Source: Sulfitobacter sp. 20_GPM-1509m
GTDB taxonomy: Bacteria; Pseudomonadota; Alphaproteobacteria; Rhodobacterales; Rhodobacteraceae
DNA: 64,000 nucleotides
Assembly (NCBI RefSeq): GCF_000620505.1
Contig: NZ_JIBC01000006.1
Span: 62,001-126,000, forward strand
Direction of reading: 5' to 3'
The position numbers were made by a program, and so were the translations under genes. A model generated the notes under the pieces. The model had not been told where the DNA came from and searched no databases. It was given only the letters and a program-made list of their open reading frames with translations. This document shows positions 18,928 to 28,094 of this stretch, one piece after another (within the stretch, counting starts at the first letter, position 1; each line of letters starts with the position of its first letter).

Positions 18928-19602
18928 TCACTCGGCTTCGCGGCCCAAAACCTTGGCTGCCATGGCACGGGTCAGAGGCTTTTGCGCGCTCAGCGATTCT
19001 GCATCCAGTACCGCCACCATGCGCCGCGCGGCGTCGAACGACCGTTCCATGTGCATCGCCAGATAGGGGATCACATCGACGCGGGGTTTCAGCTGGCGGT
19101 CGGCGAACAGCTTGGCCAGCACCGCCGTAAGCAACCTGTCGTCGGGCAACTCGAGGATCGCCGCCGGGGTGCCGCCCACGCGGCTTTGCAGGTCAGGCAG
19201 GCCCAGCCCCCAATGCACCGGCGCACCGCGTCCGGTCATCAGCAGCGGGTGACCATTGGCCAGCGCCAGATTGTGCAGGTGAAACAAAGCGGTCATCGCA
19301 TCGGCATCCGCTGCGATCTGTGGCACATCCTCGACCGCAATCGGTCCGTTTGCCAGATCGGGAATGTCGGCGTCCGCCAGGCCGCGGGCCGCCACGATCC
19401 GCGCGCCCGCCATGCCCGCCCACACGTGGGTCAGGTGGGTCTTGCCTGCACCGGGCGGGCCGGTCAGCACCAGCTTGCCTCCGGGCCAATTGTCCCACGC
19501 CTCGATCAGGCTGACTGCCACCGCATTGCCGGGCGAAACCATGAAATCGTCGCGTCCCAGTGCGGTGCGCACCGGCAGGTCAAAACTAAGTTGCTGTGAC
19601 AT
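18928..19602 (-). CDS. hdaA: HdaA-like DnaA-related regulatory ATPase
   Basis: A 224-residue AAA+ protein of the Hda/DnaA group. It carries a Walker A motif (LTGPPGAGKTHLTHVW) near residue 45-60, the Walker B-like IAVEDVPQI, and a sensor region LTGRGAPVHW-like; there is no DnaA DNA-binding domain IV. With the sliding clamp, Hda stimulates ATP hydrolysis by DnaA after initiation. The N-terminal MSQQLSFDLP resembles the clamp-binding motif QL(S/D)LF of Hda proteins, which supports the call. It starts 3 bp after the stop of the PerM-like gene. Confidence 0.9.
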   Translation of the reverse strand: MSQQLSFDLPVRTALGRDDFMVSPGNAVAVSLIEAWDNWPGGKLVLTGPPGAGKTHLTHVWAGMAGARIVAARGLADADIPDLANGPIAVEDVPQIAADADAMTALFHLHNLALANGHPLLMTGRGAPVHWGLGLPDLQSRVGGTPAAILELPDDRLLTAVLAKLFADRQLKPRVDVIPYLAMHMERSFDAARRMVAVLDAESLSAQKPLTRAMAAKVLGREAE

Positions 19603-19605
19603 GGT

Positions 19606-20712
19606 TCAGTCCGCGTCGGTCCGGTCGGGAACGACATGGCCCTCGTCCGTAAGGTGGTGGTCCGACAGGCCGCGGTAGAGCAGGCTTTGCTGGTATTGCT
19701 GGACGGCGAAACGTGTCACCACACCCAGAGCTGCCGCCACCGGCACGGCCACCAGCATCCCCACAAAGCCAAAGAGCGTGCCAAAGACGGACAGGGCAAG
19801 GATCAGCCAGACAGGGTGCAATCCCACCGAGTTGCCGACCAGCTTGGGCGTCAGGAAATTGCCCTCGATCACCTGTCCGATGATAAAGATACCCGCGACC
19901 AGCCCCAGCGACACCCAGTCACCCCAGAACTGGAACAGCCCCAGCCCGATCGCCAGCGACCCGCCGATCAGCGCGCCCAGATAGGGAATGAACGTAATCA
20001 GCCCGGCCACAAATCCCACGACCAGCCCGAATTGCAGCCCCACCAGCATCAGCGCAATCGCGTAGTATGTCCCGAGGATCAGACAGACCGTGCCCATGCC
20101 GCGAATGAACGACGCCAGCGTCTTGTCGATCTGTCCGGCCAGCTTGCGGATGGTCGGCGCATGGTCGCGGGGCAGCAGCTCGTCGATGCGCGCCACCATG
20201 TTGTCCCAGTCCAGCAGCAGATAGACCGACACCACCGGCACGATCACGAACAGAACCGCGATGTTGATCAGCGACGCGGCGCTGCTCAGCGCGGTGGTGA
20301 CCAGCTCACCGCCGCGCTCCTGTACGGTGGCCGCCAGGCTGTCCAGCGACTGGCGCAGGGTGCTGTTGGCATCCAGCAATGACGGGAACCGCTCGGTCAG
20401 GAAGGTGCCGAAATTCTTGGCCAGATCGGGGGCCGTGTTGAACAGCTGCACAGACTGGTTGATCAGTGTGGGCACCACCAGCAGCGCCATCAGCACGAAC
20501 AGCAACAGCGCCACCAGCGTGATGATCGCCGTGGCCAGCACCCGGCTGGCGCCCATGCGTTCCAGCTTGTCCGCCACCGGGTCCAGGAAATAGGCAATCG
20601 CCCCACCCAGCAGGAAGGGCACCAGCACGTTGCCAAGCGCCCAGAGCAGGACGAAAAAGACCACTGCGGCAAAGCCCCAGTATTTCATCTGATCGCGGAC
20701 GGGCAAACCCAT
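19606..20712 (-). CDS. AI-2E/PerM family membrane protein
   Basis: A 368-residue integral membrane protein of the AI-2E transporter (PerM/UPF0118) family, with an N-terminal pair of helices, a soluble loop (about residues 85-150) and five to six further helices including FIPYLGALIGGSLAIGLGL, a family signature. ATG 20712 (MGLPVRDQMKYWG) is chosen: GGAG sits upstream, while the longer reading begins at TTG. Substrates vary in this family (autoinducer-2, Na+/H+ exchange) and cannot be told here. It lies directly upstream of hdaA. Confidence 0.9.
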   Translation of the reverse strand: MGLPVRDQMKYWGFAAVVFFVLLWALGNVLVPFLLGGAIAYFLDPVADKLERMGASRVLATAIITLVALLLFVLMALLVVPTLINQSVQLFNTAPDLAKNFGTFLTERFPSLLDANSTLRQSLDSLAATVQERGGELVTTALSSAASLINIAVLFVIVPVVSVYLLLDWDNMVARIDELLPRDHAPTIRKLAGQIDKTLASFIRGMGTVCLILGTYYAIALMLVGLQFGLVVGFVAGLITFIPYLGALIGGSLAIGLGLFQFWGDWVSLGLVAGIFIIGQVIEGNFLTPKLVGNSVGLHPVWLILALSVFGTLFGFVGMLVAVPVAAALGVVTRFAVQQYQQSLLYRGLSDHHLTDEGHVVPDRTDAD

Positions 20713-20894
20713 GTCATGCTCCTGCAAAAGTCAGCCTTACACATCGCCTATGGGGCGTTTGGTTTCAAGGGGCAGGGTGGGGGGAGGGTTGCTTATCGGT
20801 GGCGCGACGGGCGCGGCCCCATCTGGTCTAAAGCCAATGACTCGCAAACGGACCTGTACCACCTTTTGCCCACCTGTCCGTTTTGCCGTTTGGC

Positions 20895-22256
20895 TCAGTG
20901 CACCCGCACGCCTTGCGCGCGCAGCACCTCCTGCACCGCCGCGACATCCACGGCATCCAGCGTCACGCCCCGCGCCACTGCCTGTGCCGCAGCCACGCCC
21001 GCGCCTTGGCCCGCCACGGCGCAACATGCCATGTTGCGCGTCGCCGCATGGGCAATCTTGTCGCCGCCAATCGCGCGGCCCGTCACCAGCAGGCCTGCAA
21101 CCCCTTTGGGCAACATGCAGCGATAGGGGATGTGCATGTACCGCCCCGTGGTCGGCAGGATCAGCACGCCGTAACCGTCGATGAACTCGGGGTAGATCCC
21201 GATGCTGTCGTCGAACCGGGCCTGATGACGAACATCGTCCTCGGTCATGTTGTAGACCGCGTCGATCTTGCGGGTGTCGCGGATGCCGATGGTCATCCCG
21301 AAATTGCGCAACCGTGCCGCCGCGCAGCCGGGGGTATAGGCACGCAGCACATCAATCGCCACCATCGCCTGCGCGCGGCCCTCGATCTCGAAGCGGGTCA
21401 TGCTGTGGGGATCGGTCCCGTCGCAGCCCGCCAGATGCACGAGGTTCATATAGGTCATCTCGCCGCTGTCATGCACCGCACCCCAGGTGCCGCCGATGGT
21501 GTTCAGATGCGCCGGGATCAGCCCCTCCTTGATTGCCCGCTCGAACGGCTTGCCAAGGAACGGCGAATACATATCGTCCTCCTTGCCGTCCGTCTCGACC
21601 ACCCATTCGCCGGTCGACCAATCCTTGTAAGTCTGCGGATCGGCCTTGACCCCCGCCAGGAACGCCGCCTTGTCCACGCCCGCGATGTGGAACATGACGC
21701 TGGCCGCCTGCATCTCTTCCACGGGCGTTTTCACCGTCGCCGCCCCGGCCCGGTGCGCCACATCGGCGTCGCCCGTGGCATCAATGACCACCCGCGCGGT
21801 GATCGCCTCGCGGCCCGCTTTCGATTCCACGATCACGCCGGTGATCCGGTCGCCGTCCATGATGGGCGCGACGAACTGGCGGTGCAGCATCGGCGTTATC
21901 CCGGCCTCTTGCACCATCCGGTCCGCCACCAGCTTGAACCCCTCGCTGTCCAGCTCATAGCTCAGCGACTGGCTTTCGGGCGTGGCGGCCCCCATCGCCT
22001 TGGCGCGCTCCTCGAACTCGGTGCCAAGGCCCCCGGCCTCGATGGTGGCCTCGTGGCGATACCAGGCAAAGCCCTCGACACCCACCGCCGTGATATTGCC
22101 ACCAAAACAACCGAACCGGTCCAGCAACGCCACCTTCGCCCCCGCCCGCGCCGCCGCAATCGCCGCCGCCAGCCCACCGGGGCCCGAGCCTACGACCAGC
22201 ACCTCGGTGTCATGGATCACCGGCGTTTCGCGGGCGGGCTCAAGGATCGTGGTCAT
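20895..22256 (-). CDS. FAD-dependent oxidoreductase (FAD_oxidored type)
   Basis: A 453-residue flavoprotein with the dinucleotide-binding motif VLVVGSGPGGLAAAIAAARAG at its N-terminus, followed by DRFGCFGGNIT and the second FAD motif VVIDATGDADVAHRAG. The C-terminal GLLVTGRAIGGDKIAHAATR completes the family pattern (PF12831-type). ATG 22256 has AGGAG seven bases upstream. The substrate is unknown; there is no obvious electron-acceptor partner nearby. It is separated from the perM-like gene by 182 bp without a gene. Confidence 0.87.
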   Translation of the reverse strand: MTTILEPARETPVIHDTEVLVVGSGPGGLAAAIAAARAGAKVALLDRFGCFGGNITAVGVEGFAWYRHEATIEAGGLGTEFEERAKAMGAATPESQSLSYELDSEGFKLVADRMVQEAGITPMLHRQFVAPIMDGDRITGVIVESKAGREAITARVVIDATGDADVAHRAGAATVKTPVEEMQAASVMFHIAGVDKAAFLAGVKADPQTYKDWSTGEWVVETDGKEDDMYSPFLGKPFERAIKEGLIPAHLNTIGGTWGAVHDSGEMTYMNLVHLAGCDGTDPHSMTRFEIEGRAQAMVAIDVLRAYTPGCAAARLRNFGMTIGIRDTRKIDAVYNMTEDDVRHQARFDDSIGIYPEFIDGYGVLILPTTGRYMHIPYRCMLPKGVAGLLVTGRAIGGDKIAHAATRNMACCAVAGQGAGVAAAQAVARGVTLDAVDVAAVQEVLRAQGVRVH

Positions 22257-22404
22257 GGGGCAGGCTCCTGTTACAGAACCGTTACATGGCACGGGGGCAG
22301 GGGCTGTGGGAAGGGGGCCGTCACGCTTCAAGCTTCAGTTGCGCCACGACGCCATGTCGAAGGAACAGGTCAAATAGCTTCTATTGAGGCTGTTGCCCTC
22401 AAAG

Positions 22405-22791
22405 CTATTCAATTGGCGTGCTTAAACCGTCAGCAACAAAGTCATGGGCTACAATCTTGCCTCCTTCACGGGTAAAAGTTAGGTAGGCGTACCCTACTCG
22501 AGGGGTTGTAATTTTGGCAGTGAAATGTGGAACTTCGGTCGGGTATTCATAACAGGTCATATCCAGAATATTATAGCTGTCCCCAGGCCTCCAATCAGCC
22601 AAAAATGCTGGTACATCAAAATCATCGAGAATCGTCCGGAATATCTCTTCCCATACACTTCGTTTTTCCGTGGCTTGAGAAAGTGCCTGGGTCAACTCGA
22701 TGGGAGCGAGGCATTCTGACGCCTCTGTTTTTGGCACCGAACACCCAAAGGTGAATGCTAGTGCTCCGGCTAAAGCTAAAAGTTTCCTAAT
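22405..22791 (-). CDS. Lipoprotein of unknown function with apparent ATT start
   Basis: The frame encodes a textbook lipoprotein signal (RKLLALAGALAFTFGC, lipobox FTFGC) and a mature part of about 110 residues with two further cysteines. No ATG, GTG or CTG lies at the right place: the codon before RKLL is ATT (22791-22789), with GGGGA seven bases upstream. Starting instead at a TTG at 22854 would bury the signal behind 21 polar residues. Either ATT is used or an ATG was mutated. A hairpin (22373-22409: AATAGCTT/AAGCTATT plus GAGG/CCTC) overlaps the stop. Base composition is lower in GC than the neighbours. I do not recognise the family. Confidence 0.6.
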   Translation of the reverse strand: MRKLLALAGALAFTFGCSVPKTEASECLAPIELTQALSQATEKRSVWEEIFRTILDDFDVPAFLADWRPGDSYNILDMTCYEYPTEVPHFTAKITTPRVGYAYLTFTREGGKIVAHDFVADGLSTPIE

Positions 22792-23121
22792 CTGACATTC
22801 CCCAAGTTGCCTGCCGTCTGACGTGACGATCGCCTGATTTTGCCAGTTGAACAAGCGTTTTTCGCCCTGAGCGGTGTGTGCGATCGCGCAAAGGCCCGAA
22901 GTTTGGCGGATCGGCCCGTGAACGCGCAGCGTCGCAGCCCGGCAGCGACGTTTCTCGGCGTGGCGGACAGACCTGTCCTGCCGTTTTCGTTCAGTTCGGG
23001 TCCGGATCGCGGTCCTGCGCTGCCCTTCGAGACGCGGTCACGCGCCCAACGCCGCCCCACTTGACACTCCGCCACCCACGATCCCAGATGCGCGCAACCC
23101 CCAGATGCAGGAGAGCCCCCG
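22792..23121. other. Upstream region of pepT
   Basis: A 330-bp gap between the divergent lipoprotein and pepT genes. A TTGACA at 23061-23066 could be a -35 element for pepT, but the matching -10 (CCAGAT) is poor. No gene is seen. Confidence 0.4.
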
Positions 23122-24381
23122 ATGCGCACCGATTTCGACACCGAGCTGGAAGACCGCCTTGTCCGCTACGCCAAGATCGACAGCCAAAGCGACGGGCACA
23201 GCGCATCGGTGCCCAGCACGCAAATCCAGCTGGATATGTCCCGCCTGCTGATGGATGAACTGAAAGCGATGGGCGCGCAGGATGTGACCCTGAGCCAGGA
23301 CATCGTTGTGCTGGCCACCATCCCCGCAACCCAAGGTGTGAATGCGCCGGTGATGGGGTGGCTCGCCCATGTCGACACCGCGCCGCAGTTCAACGCCACG
23401 GGCGTGAAACCCGTGGTGCATCGCGGTTACAACGGCGGCGACATCAGCTTTGCCGATGCCCCCGACCTGCGTCTGTCGCCCGAGGAATACCCGTTCCTCT
23501 CCGAGAAGGTGGGCGAGGATATCATCACCGCCAGCGGCACGACCCTGCTGGGCGCGGATGACAAGGCCGGCGTGGCCGTCGTCATGACCGCCGCGCGGCA
23601 CCTGCTGGACAACCCCGACATCGCGCATGGCAAGATCCGTCTGGCCTTCGTCCCCGACGAGGAAATCGGGCGCGGCGTCACGCCGAACCTGCCCGCCGAT
23701 CTGGCGGCGGATTTCGCCTATACCTTCGACGGCTCGACCCCCGGTGACGTGGAATACGAAAGCTTTTCGGCGGACGCAGGTGTGGTGAAGATCACTGGCG
23801 TTTCGATCCACCCCGGCTGGGCCAAGGACGAGCTGGTCAACGCCCTGCATCTGGGCGCCAAGGTGCTGATGACATTGCCCCATGTCACCATGACCCCCGA
23901 AACCACCGAGGGCCGTGACGGGTTCATCCATGCGGTCTCGATGACCGGCAGCGCGGCGCAGGTCGAGATGCACTTCATCCTGCGCGACTTTGAAATGGAG
24001 GGGCTGGAGGCCAAGGGCGCGCTTTTGCGTCAGGTCTGCGAAACCGTCGCAGCAACCGAACCGCGCGCGCGGATCACCTGCGAGATCACCCACCAGTACC
24101 GCAACATGCGCTATTGGCTGGAAAAGGACATGACGCCCGTGGACATGGCCCTGGCCGCCGTGCGCAAGGCGGGGATGGAACCGGTGTCCGGCGCGATCCG
24201 GGGCGGCACAGATGGGTCACGGCTGACCGAGTTCGGGACCCCGTGCCCCAACATCTTCTGCGGTATGCAGAACGTGCACGGCCCGCTGGAATGGGTGTCG
24301 GTGCAGGACATGGCCAAGGCGACGCTGGTGGCGCTGAACCTCGCAAGCAGCGTGGCGGAGCTGGACGCGCCCGCAGGTTGA
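23122..24381 (+). CDS. pepT: Peptidase T (tripeptidase)
   Basis: A 419-residue M20-family tripeptidase that removes the N-terminal residue of tripeptides in the cytoplasm. Metal-site segments appear in order: GWLAHVDTAPQF (His-x-Asp), TLLGADDKAGVAV (Asp), FVPDEEIGRGV (Glu-Glu), then TFDGSTPG, and near the C-terminus GGTDGSRL and NIFCGMQNVHGPLEWVS (His). The length is near the usual 408-412. A strong AGGAGA lies upstream of the ATG. It stands alone, not in an operon. Confidence 0.96.
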   Translation: MRTDFDTELEDRLVRYAKIDSQSDGHSASVPSTQIQLDMSRLLMDELKAMGAQDVTLSQDIVVLATIPATQGVNAPVMGWLAHVDTAPQFNATGVKPVVHRGYNGGDISFADAPDLRLSPEEYPFLSEKVGEDIITASGTTLLGADDKAGVAVVMTAARHLLDNPDIAHGKIRLAFVPDEEIGRGVTPNLPADLAADFAYTFDGSTPGDVEYESFSADAGVVKITGVSIHPGWAKDELVNALHLGAKVLMTLPHVTMTPETTEGRDGFIHAVSMTGSAAQVEMHFILRDFEMEGLEAKGALLRQVCETVAATEPRARITCEITHQYRNMRYWLEKDMTPVDMALAAVRKAGMEPVSGAIRGGTDGSRLTEFGTPCPNIFCGMQNVHGPLEWVSVQDMAKATLVALNLASSVAELDAPAG

Positions 24382-24594
24382 CCACACAAGGCTGCGCCCG
24401 CCCGTCGGACCAAAGGTGCGCCGTTTACCATCGGGACGCTTTTGGGACGGCAGAGCGTCAGGCGCGGCCCTTTACGCATCGCCCGGTGCACGGGTTCGGG
24501 CGATCCGCACGATGCCACAGAAACGATCCCCCCGAACCACAGCACATCGCCCGACCGACGCCGGTAACCAGATCAACCAACCTCCGAGGACACC

Positions 24595-24954
24595 GTGTCA
24601 TTCATCTCTCCCTCTGTTGCGCCGATCCTGTTGCTGATCGGATCAAACGTCTTCATGACCTTCGCCTGGTACGGGCATCTGAAATACCCCGACCGGCCGC
24701 TTTTGATGGTCATTCTGCTCAGCTGGGCCATCGCGCTGTTTGAATATTGCCTCGCGGTTCCAGCAAACCGGATCGGCCATGCGGTCTATGCCACCGCCGA
24801 ACTCAAGGTCATGCAAGAGGTCATCACCCTGTGCGTCTTTGCAGGTTTTTCGGTGCTCTATCTGGGCGAGCGGTTCACCATCAACCATATGGTTGGTTTC
24901 GCACTGATCTGCGTCGGTGCGTTCTTTGTCTTCAAGGCGCCGATCCCCACGTAA
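24595..24954 (+). CDS. DUF486/DMT-family small membrane protein
   Basis: A 119-residue membrane protein with about four helices, carrying the DUF486 pattern WYGHLKY and ALFEYCLAVPANRIGH, and ending GFALICVGAFFVFK. DUF486 proteins belong to the drug/metabolite transporter group. The start is a GTG at 24595, preceded by GAGGA. A stem (GGCGCGG/CCGCGCC, 24960-24978) lies just after the stop. No substrate can be given. Confidence 0.87.
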   Translation: MSFISPSVAPILLLIGSNVFMTFAWYGHLKYPDRPLLMVILLSWAIALFEYCLAVPANRIGHAVYATAELKVMQEVITLCVFAGFSVLYLGERFTINHMVGFALICVGAFFVFKAPIPT

Positions 24955-24959
24955 GCGCA

Positions 24960-24978
24960 GGCGCGGGCAATCCGCGCC
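24960..24978 (+). terminator. Terminator-like hairpin after DUF486 gene
   Basis: GGCGCGG (24960-24966) pairs with CCGCGCC (24972-24978) around a 5-base loop, followed by CTTGATTATT. The stem is stable but the T run is interrupted. Confidence 0.5.
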
Positions 24979-25110
24979 CTTGATTATTGGCCCGCGGTCC
25001 GCGCCGCGTCTCAGCTGGCGTCTGCACGGATTTCGGAACTCAACGCATTCGCGATGTGTTGGGCCAAGGGACAATAACGTCAAATAACGTAAAAACGAGG
25101 GACGCCATTC

Positions 25111-26607
25111 ATGAAAAAGGAATTGCCCAGCCTATCGCTTGCTCTTCTGCCTGTCTTGCTCACACTGGGGCTGTTGGCCCTGCAATTGTTTTACTACGGT
25201 GATTTCACACCGCATATTCCGCTTGCCATCGGCCTTGCCGTCACTTCATTGCTCGGCGTTCTGCGCGGTCAGACCTGGCTCGATATCCGCGAAGGTATTT
25301 TCCACGTCATTCACGTCTCCATGCCATCGCTTGCGGTTCTGATCGTGGTCGGGATGATCATTGGCACATGGATTGCGGCCGGCACCGTGCCGACCCTGAT
25401 CTATTACGGTCTGACGCTTCTCACCCCTTCGGTTTTTCTGGCTGCGGCCATGATCCTCTGTGCGGTGGTGTCTCTGTCCCTCGGGACCAGCTGGGGCACC
25501 GTGGGCACCGTCGGGCTGGCCCTTATGGGGATCGGTGCGGGGTTCGGGATACCGGCCTATTGGACTGCGGGCGCGATCGTTTCGGGCGCGTTCTTCGGGG
25601 ACAAGATTTCGCCCCTGTCGGACACGACAAACCTGGCACCGGCTGTGACAGGAACAAACGTCTTTGACCACATCCGCAACATGATGCCGACCACCGTTCC
25701 CGCAATGCTGATCGCGCTGACGATCTATGTTGTCGTGGGTTTTGTGATGATCGAAGACGGGGCTACGGGCGACGTCAGCGGCATCTCGCAAATCACCGCG
25801 CAACTTGACGAAACCTTTGCACTTGGCCTTGTGCCGCTGCTGCCTGCGCTGCTGGTGATCTGTCTCGCGCTGCTGCGCCAGCCGCCGCTTCCGTCGCTGT
25901 TTGCCGGTGTGGTCGCGGGCGGGCTGGTCGCCGTGTTCTGGCAGGGCGAGGGGCTGCACTCGGTCTTTGCCTACGCGCAATCGGGCTATGCCATCGAAAC
26001 CGGCGTCGCGGACATAGACACATTGCTGAACGCCGGCGGCATCCAGTCGATGATGTGGACCATTTCGCTGATGTTGATCGCCCTTGGCTTTGGCGGTGCG
26101 CTTGAGCGGACCGGCTGCCTCGAGGCAATCATTCACGCGATCATCGCGCGGGTCAAAAGCTTTGGTGCCGTGCAAAGTTCGGCAATCGGCACTGCCTTTG
26201 CGACCAATCTGGTGGCAGGCGATCCCTATATCTCGATTGCACTGCCGGGGCGGATGTATGCGCCGCTGTACCGGGGCATGGGCTATTCCACCCTGAACCT
26301 CAGCCGCGCCGTGGAAGAAGGCGGCACATTGATGAGCCCGCTGATCCCGTGGAACGCCGGTGGTGCTTTTGTCATTAGTGCGCTGGGCCTTGGCGTGATG
26401 AGCGGAAATCTGGAAAACCTGCTCTACATCCCGTTGGCCTTTGCCTGCTGGACCGCGCCGGTGATCGGCATCCTTTACGCGGTCACGGGGCTGTTTTCGC
26501 CCAAGGCCACCGACGAGGACCGCCGAGACTGGGAGAAAGCGGACGAAGACGTGATGAACCTCGACGATCACGAGCTGGGCAGCTTGCAGCAGACCCCTTC
26601 GACCTGA
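25111..26607 (+). CDS. nhaC: NhaC-family Na+/H+ antiporter
   Basis: A 498-residue membrane antiporter with eleven to twelve helices. Family segments include GAFFGDKISPLSDTTNLAPAV, with the Asp/Ser/Thr cluster thought to bind the ion, SLSLGTSWGTVGTVGL, and EEGGTLMSPLIPWNAGGAF. The C-terminal 40 residues are acidic and cytoplasmic (DEDRRDWEKADEDVMNLDD). Some members exchange other substrates (malate-lactate), so the ion is inferred. GAGGGAC lies upstream of the ATG. It is followed by a clear terminator hairpin. Confidence 0.93.
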   Translation: MKKELPSLSLALLPVLLTLGLLALQLFYYGDFTPHIPLAIGLAVTSLLGVLRGQTWLDIREGIFHVIHVSMPSLAVLIVVGMIIGTWIAAGTVPTLIYYGLTLLTPSVFLAAAMILCAVVSLSLGTSWGTVGTVGLALMGIGAGFGIPAYWTAGAIVSGAFFGDKISPLSDTTNLAPAVTGTNVFDHIRNMMPTTVPAMLIALTIYVVVGFVMIEDGATGDVSGISQITAQLDETFALGLVPLLPALLVICLALLRQPPLPSLFAGVVAGGLVAVFWQGEGLHSVFAYAQSGYAIETGVADIDTLLNAGGIQSMMWTISLMLIALGFGGALERTGCLEAIIHAIIARVKSFGAVQSSAIGTAFATNLVAGDPYISIALPGRMYAPLYRGMGYSTLNLSRAVEEGGTLMSPLIPWNAGGAFVISALGLGVMSGNLENLLYIPLAFACWTAPVIGILYAVTGLFSPKATDEDRRDWEKADEDVMNLDDHELGSLQQTPST

Positions 26608-26635
26608 TCGCAAGACGGTCAGAAAGACATGGCAG

Positions 26636-26659
26636 CGGCCCCTTCACGGAGGGGCCGTT
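26636..26659 (+). terminator. Terminator hairpin after nhaC
   Basis: CGGCCCCT (26636-26643) pairs perfectly with AGGGGCCG (26650-26657) around the 6-base loop, followed by TTG. It lies between the convergent nhaC and lysR genes and may serve both. Confidence 0.6.
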
Positions 26660-26729
26660 GGCGTGTCAAGAGGGTGTGTTTGGGCGGCGGCGAATACATA
26701 AGGCTGCCGTGCGATACTGCCTTGCAAAC

Positions 26730-27596
26730 TCACCCCGCCAGAACCCCCGGCAACCCTGCCACCAGACCGTCGAACACCGCCCGCACCGCGGGGCTGTCGC
26801 GCTGGTCTTCGTGCATGGCCACCGCGCAGGGCATCGGCACCGACAGGTCGGGCAATACCCGCACAAAGCCCAACCGTCTGGCGATTCCCGCCTGGCAAAA
26901 GCCGACGCCCATGCCTGCCGCGATCGCCGCGATCTGCACCAGCGCATCGTCGCTGCGCAGCACCACGTTGCGCGGCTCGGGCAGTCCGCGTGCCGCCAGT
27001 CCTGCCGCGATCCGGCCCGCGCGGTCGTCGCTGATGAACGGGCAGGTCTCAAGCGTCACATCGCGCCCTACAGTCAGTTCCGGCGCAGCAAACAGCCCCA
27101 GGTCCACGGCAGGCAGGTTGCGCGCGACCAGCGCCTTTTGCGTCAGCGGGGCGGTGCGTATGGCCACGTCGGCGGCGCGGTGCAGCAGGTCCTCGGTGCT
27201 GTCGGTGGCGGCCAGCTCGATCAGCACGCGCGGATGTCGGACGTGCAACGCTGCCAGCAGCGGCGGCACCACATGCACGGCCATCACGCGCGGACAGGTC
27301 AGGCGCACGACGCCTGCAACTTCGTTTCCCTGATCCACCAGCCGACGCAGGCCATAGGCCCCGTTCAGCACCGCTTGCGCGGGGTCCTGCAACCGCCGCG
27401 CAAGCGGTGTCGCGGTCAGCCCGTTCTGTGCCCGCGTGAACAACCGCGCACCCAACTCGGCCTCCAGCGTCTCGATCTGGCGCCGCACGGTGGGCTGTGA
27501 CAGCCCCAACGCACGCGCGGCCGCAGACAGCGACCCACGCTCCATCACGGCGCAAAAGGCGGGGATCAGGTCCAGCGATGTCAGCGGTATGCTCAT
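26730..27596 (-). CDS. LysR-family transcriptional regulator
   Basis: A 288-residue LysR-type regulator: winged helix-turn-helix in residues 1-65 (AFCAVMERGSLSAAARALGL, SQPTVRRQIETLEAELGARL) followed by a periplasmic-binding-protein-like effector domain. It is transcribed away from the DUF4260 gene, and the 84-bp gap between them holds a perfect TGAACA-N4-TGTTCA palindrome (27625-27640), a likely binding site. By the usual LysR arrangement it probably regulates that neighbour. The effector is unknown. Confidence 0.92.
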   Translation of the reverse strand: MSIPLTSLDLIPAFCAVMERGSLSAAARALGLSQPTVRRQIETLEAELGARLFTRAQNGLTATPLARRLQDPAQAVLNGAYGLRRLVDQGNEVAGVVRLTCPRVMAVHVVPPLLAALHVRHPRVLIELAATDSTEDLLHRAADVAIRTAPLTQKALVARNLPAVDLGLFAAPELTVGRDVTLETCPFISDDRAGRIAAGLAARGLPEPRNVVLRSDDALVQIAAIAAGMGVGFCQAGIARRLGFVRVLPDLSVPMPCAVAMHEDQRDSPAVRAVFDGLVAGLPGVLAG

Positions 27597-27624
27597 AACT
27601 TCTTTCTAGGCAGATATGCACATT

Positions 27625-27640
27625 TGAACAATGGTGTTCA
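27625..27640. promoter_or_regulatory. Candidate LysR operator, TGAACA-N4-TGTTCA
   Basis: A perfect 6-4-6 palindrome midway between the divergent lysR and DUF4260 starts, 28 bp from the lysR ATG and 40 bp from the DUF4260 ATG. This is where a LysR regulator would be expected to bind; the link is inferred. Confidence 0.5.
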
Positions 27641-27680
27641 TCCAATCCCTGCGCCACATCTGTCGCAAAGGAGCCTGAAC

Positions 27681-28052
27681 ATGACACACACCATGACCCC
27701 CTCGATGTCCCGTACCCTGCGCGCCGAAGGCGCCGCGATTTTCCTTGCAGCCCTCTGGGCCTTTCAGATGTCTGGCGCATCCTGGTGGCTGTTCGCCGCC
27801 CTCATCCTCGCCCCTGATCTGGCCATGCTGGGATACCTCGCAGGCCCCCGCATTGGCGCGATCTGCTACAACCTGATCCACAGCTACACACCCGTTCTCG
27901 CGATTGGCGCGATCCTTTATGCGCTGGGCAGTCCGCCCGCCCTGCCGCTGACGGCTATTCTGGTCGCGCATATCGGCGTCGACCGGGCGATGGGCTACGG
28001 GCTGAAATACACCAGCGGCTTTAAAGACACCCACCTGGGCGTGTTTTCATAA
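27681..28052 (+). CDS. DUF4260 membrane protein
   Basis: A 123-residue protein with about four helices. The DUF4260 features are visible: WWLFAALILAPDLAMLGYLAG, YNLIHSYTPVLAIG and the C-terminal HIGVDRAMGYGLKYTSGFKD. AAGGAG lies 7 bases before ATG 27681. It is divergent from a LysR regulator with a shared palindrome and probably under its control. Family members are small integral membrane proteins of unknown role. Confidence 0.9.
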   Translation: MTHTMTPSMSRTLRAEGAAIFLAALWAFQMSGASWWLFAALILAPDLAMLGYLAGPRIGAICYNLIHSYTPVLAIGAILYALGSPPALPLTAILVAHIGVDRAMGYGLKYTSGFKDTHLGVFS

Positions 28053-28094
28053 CGCCTCTTTTAAAGGCAGCGATCCGCGGCTACAGGGATGGGC

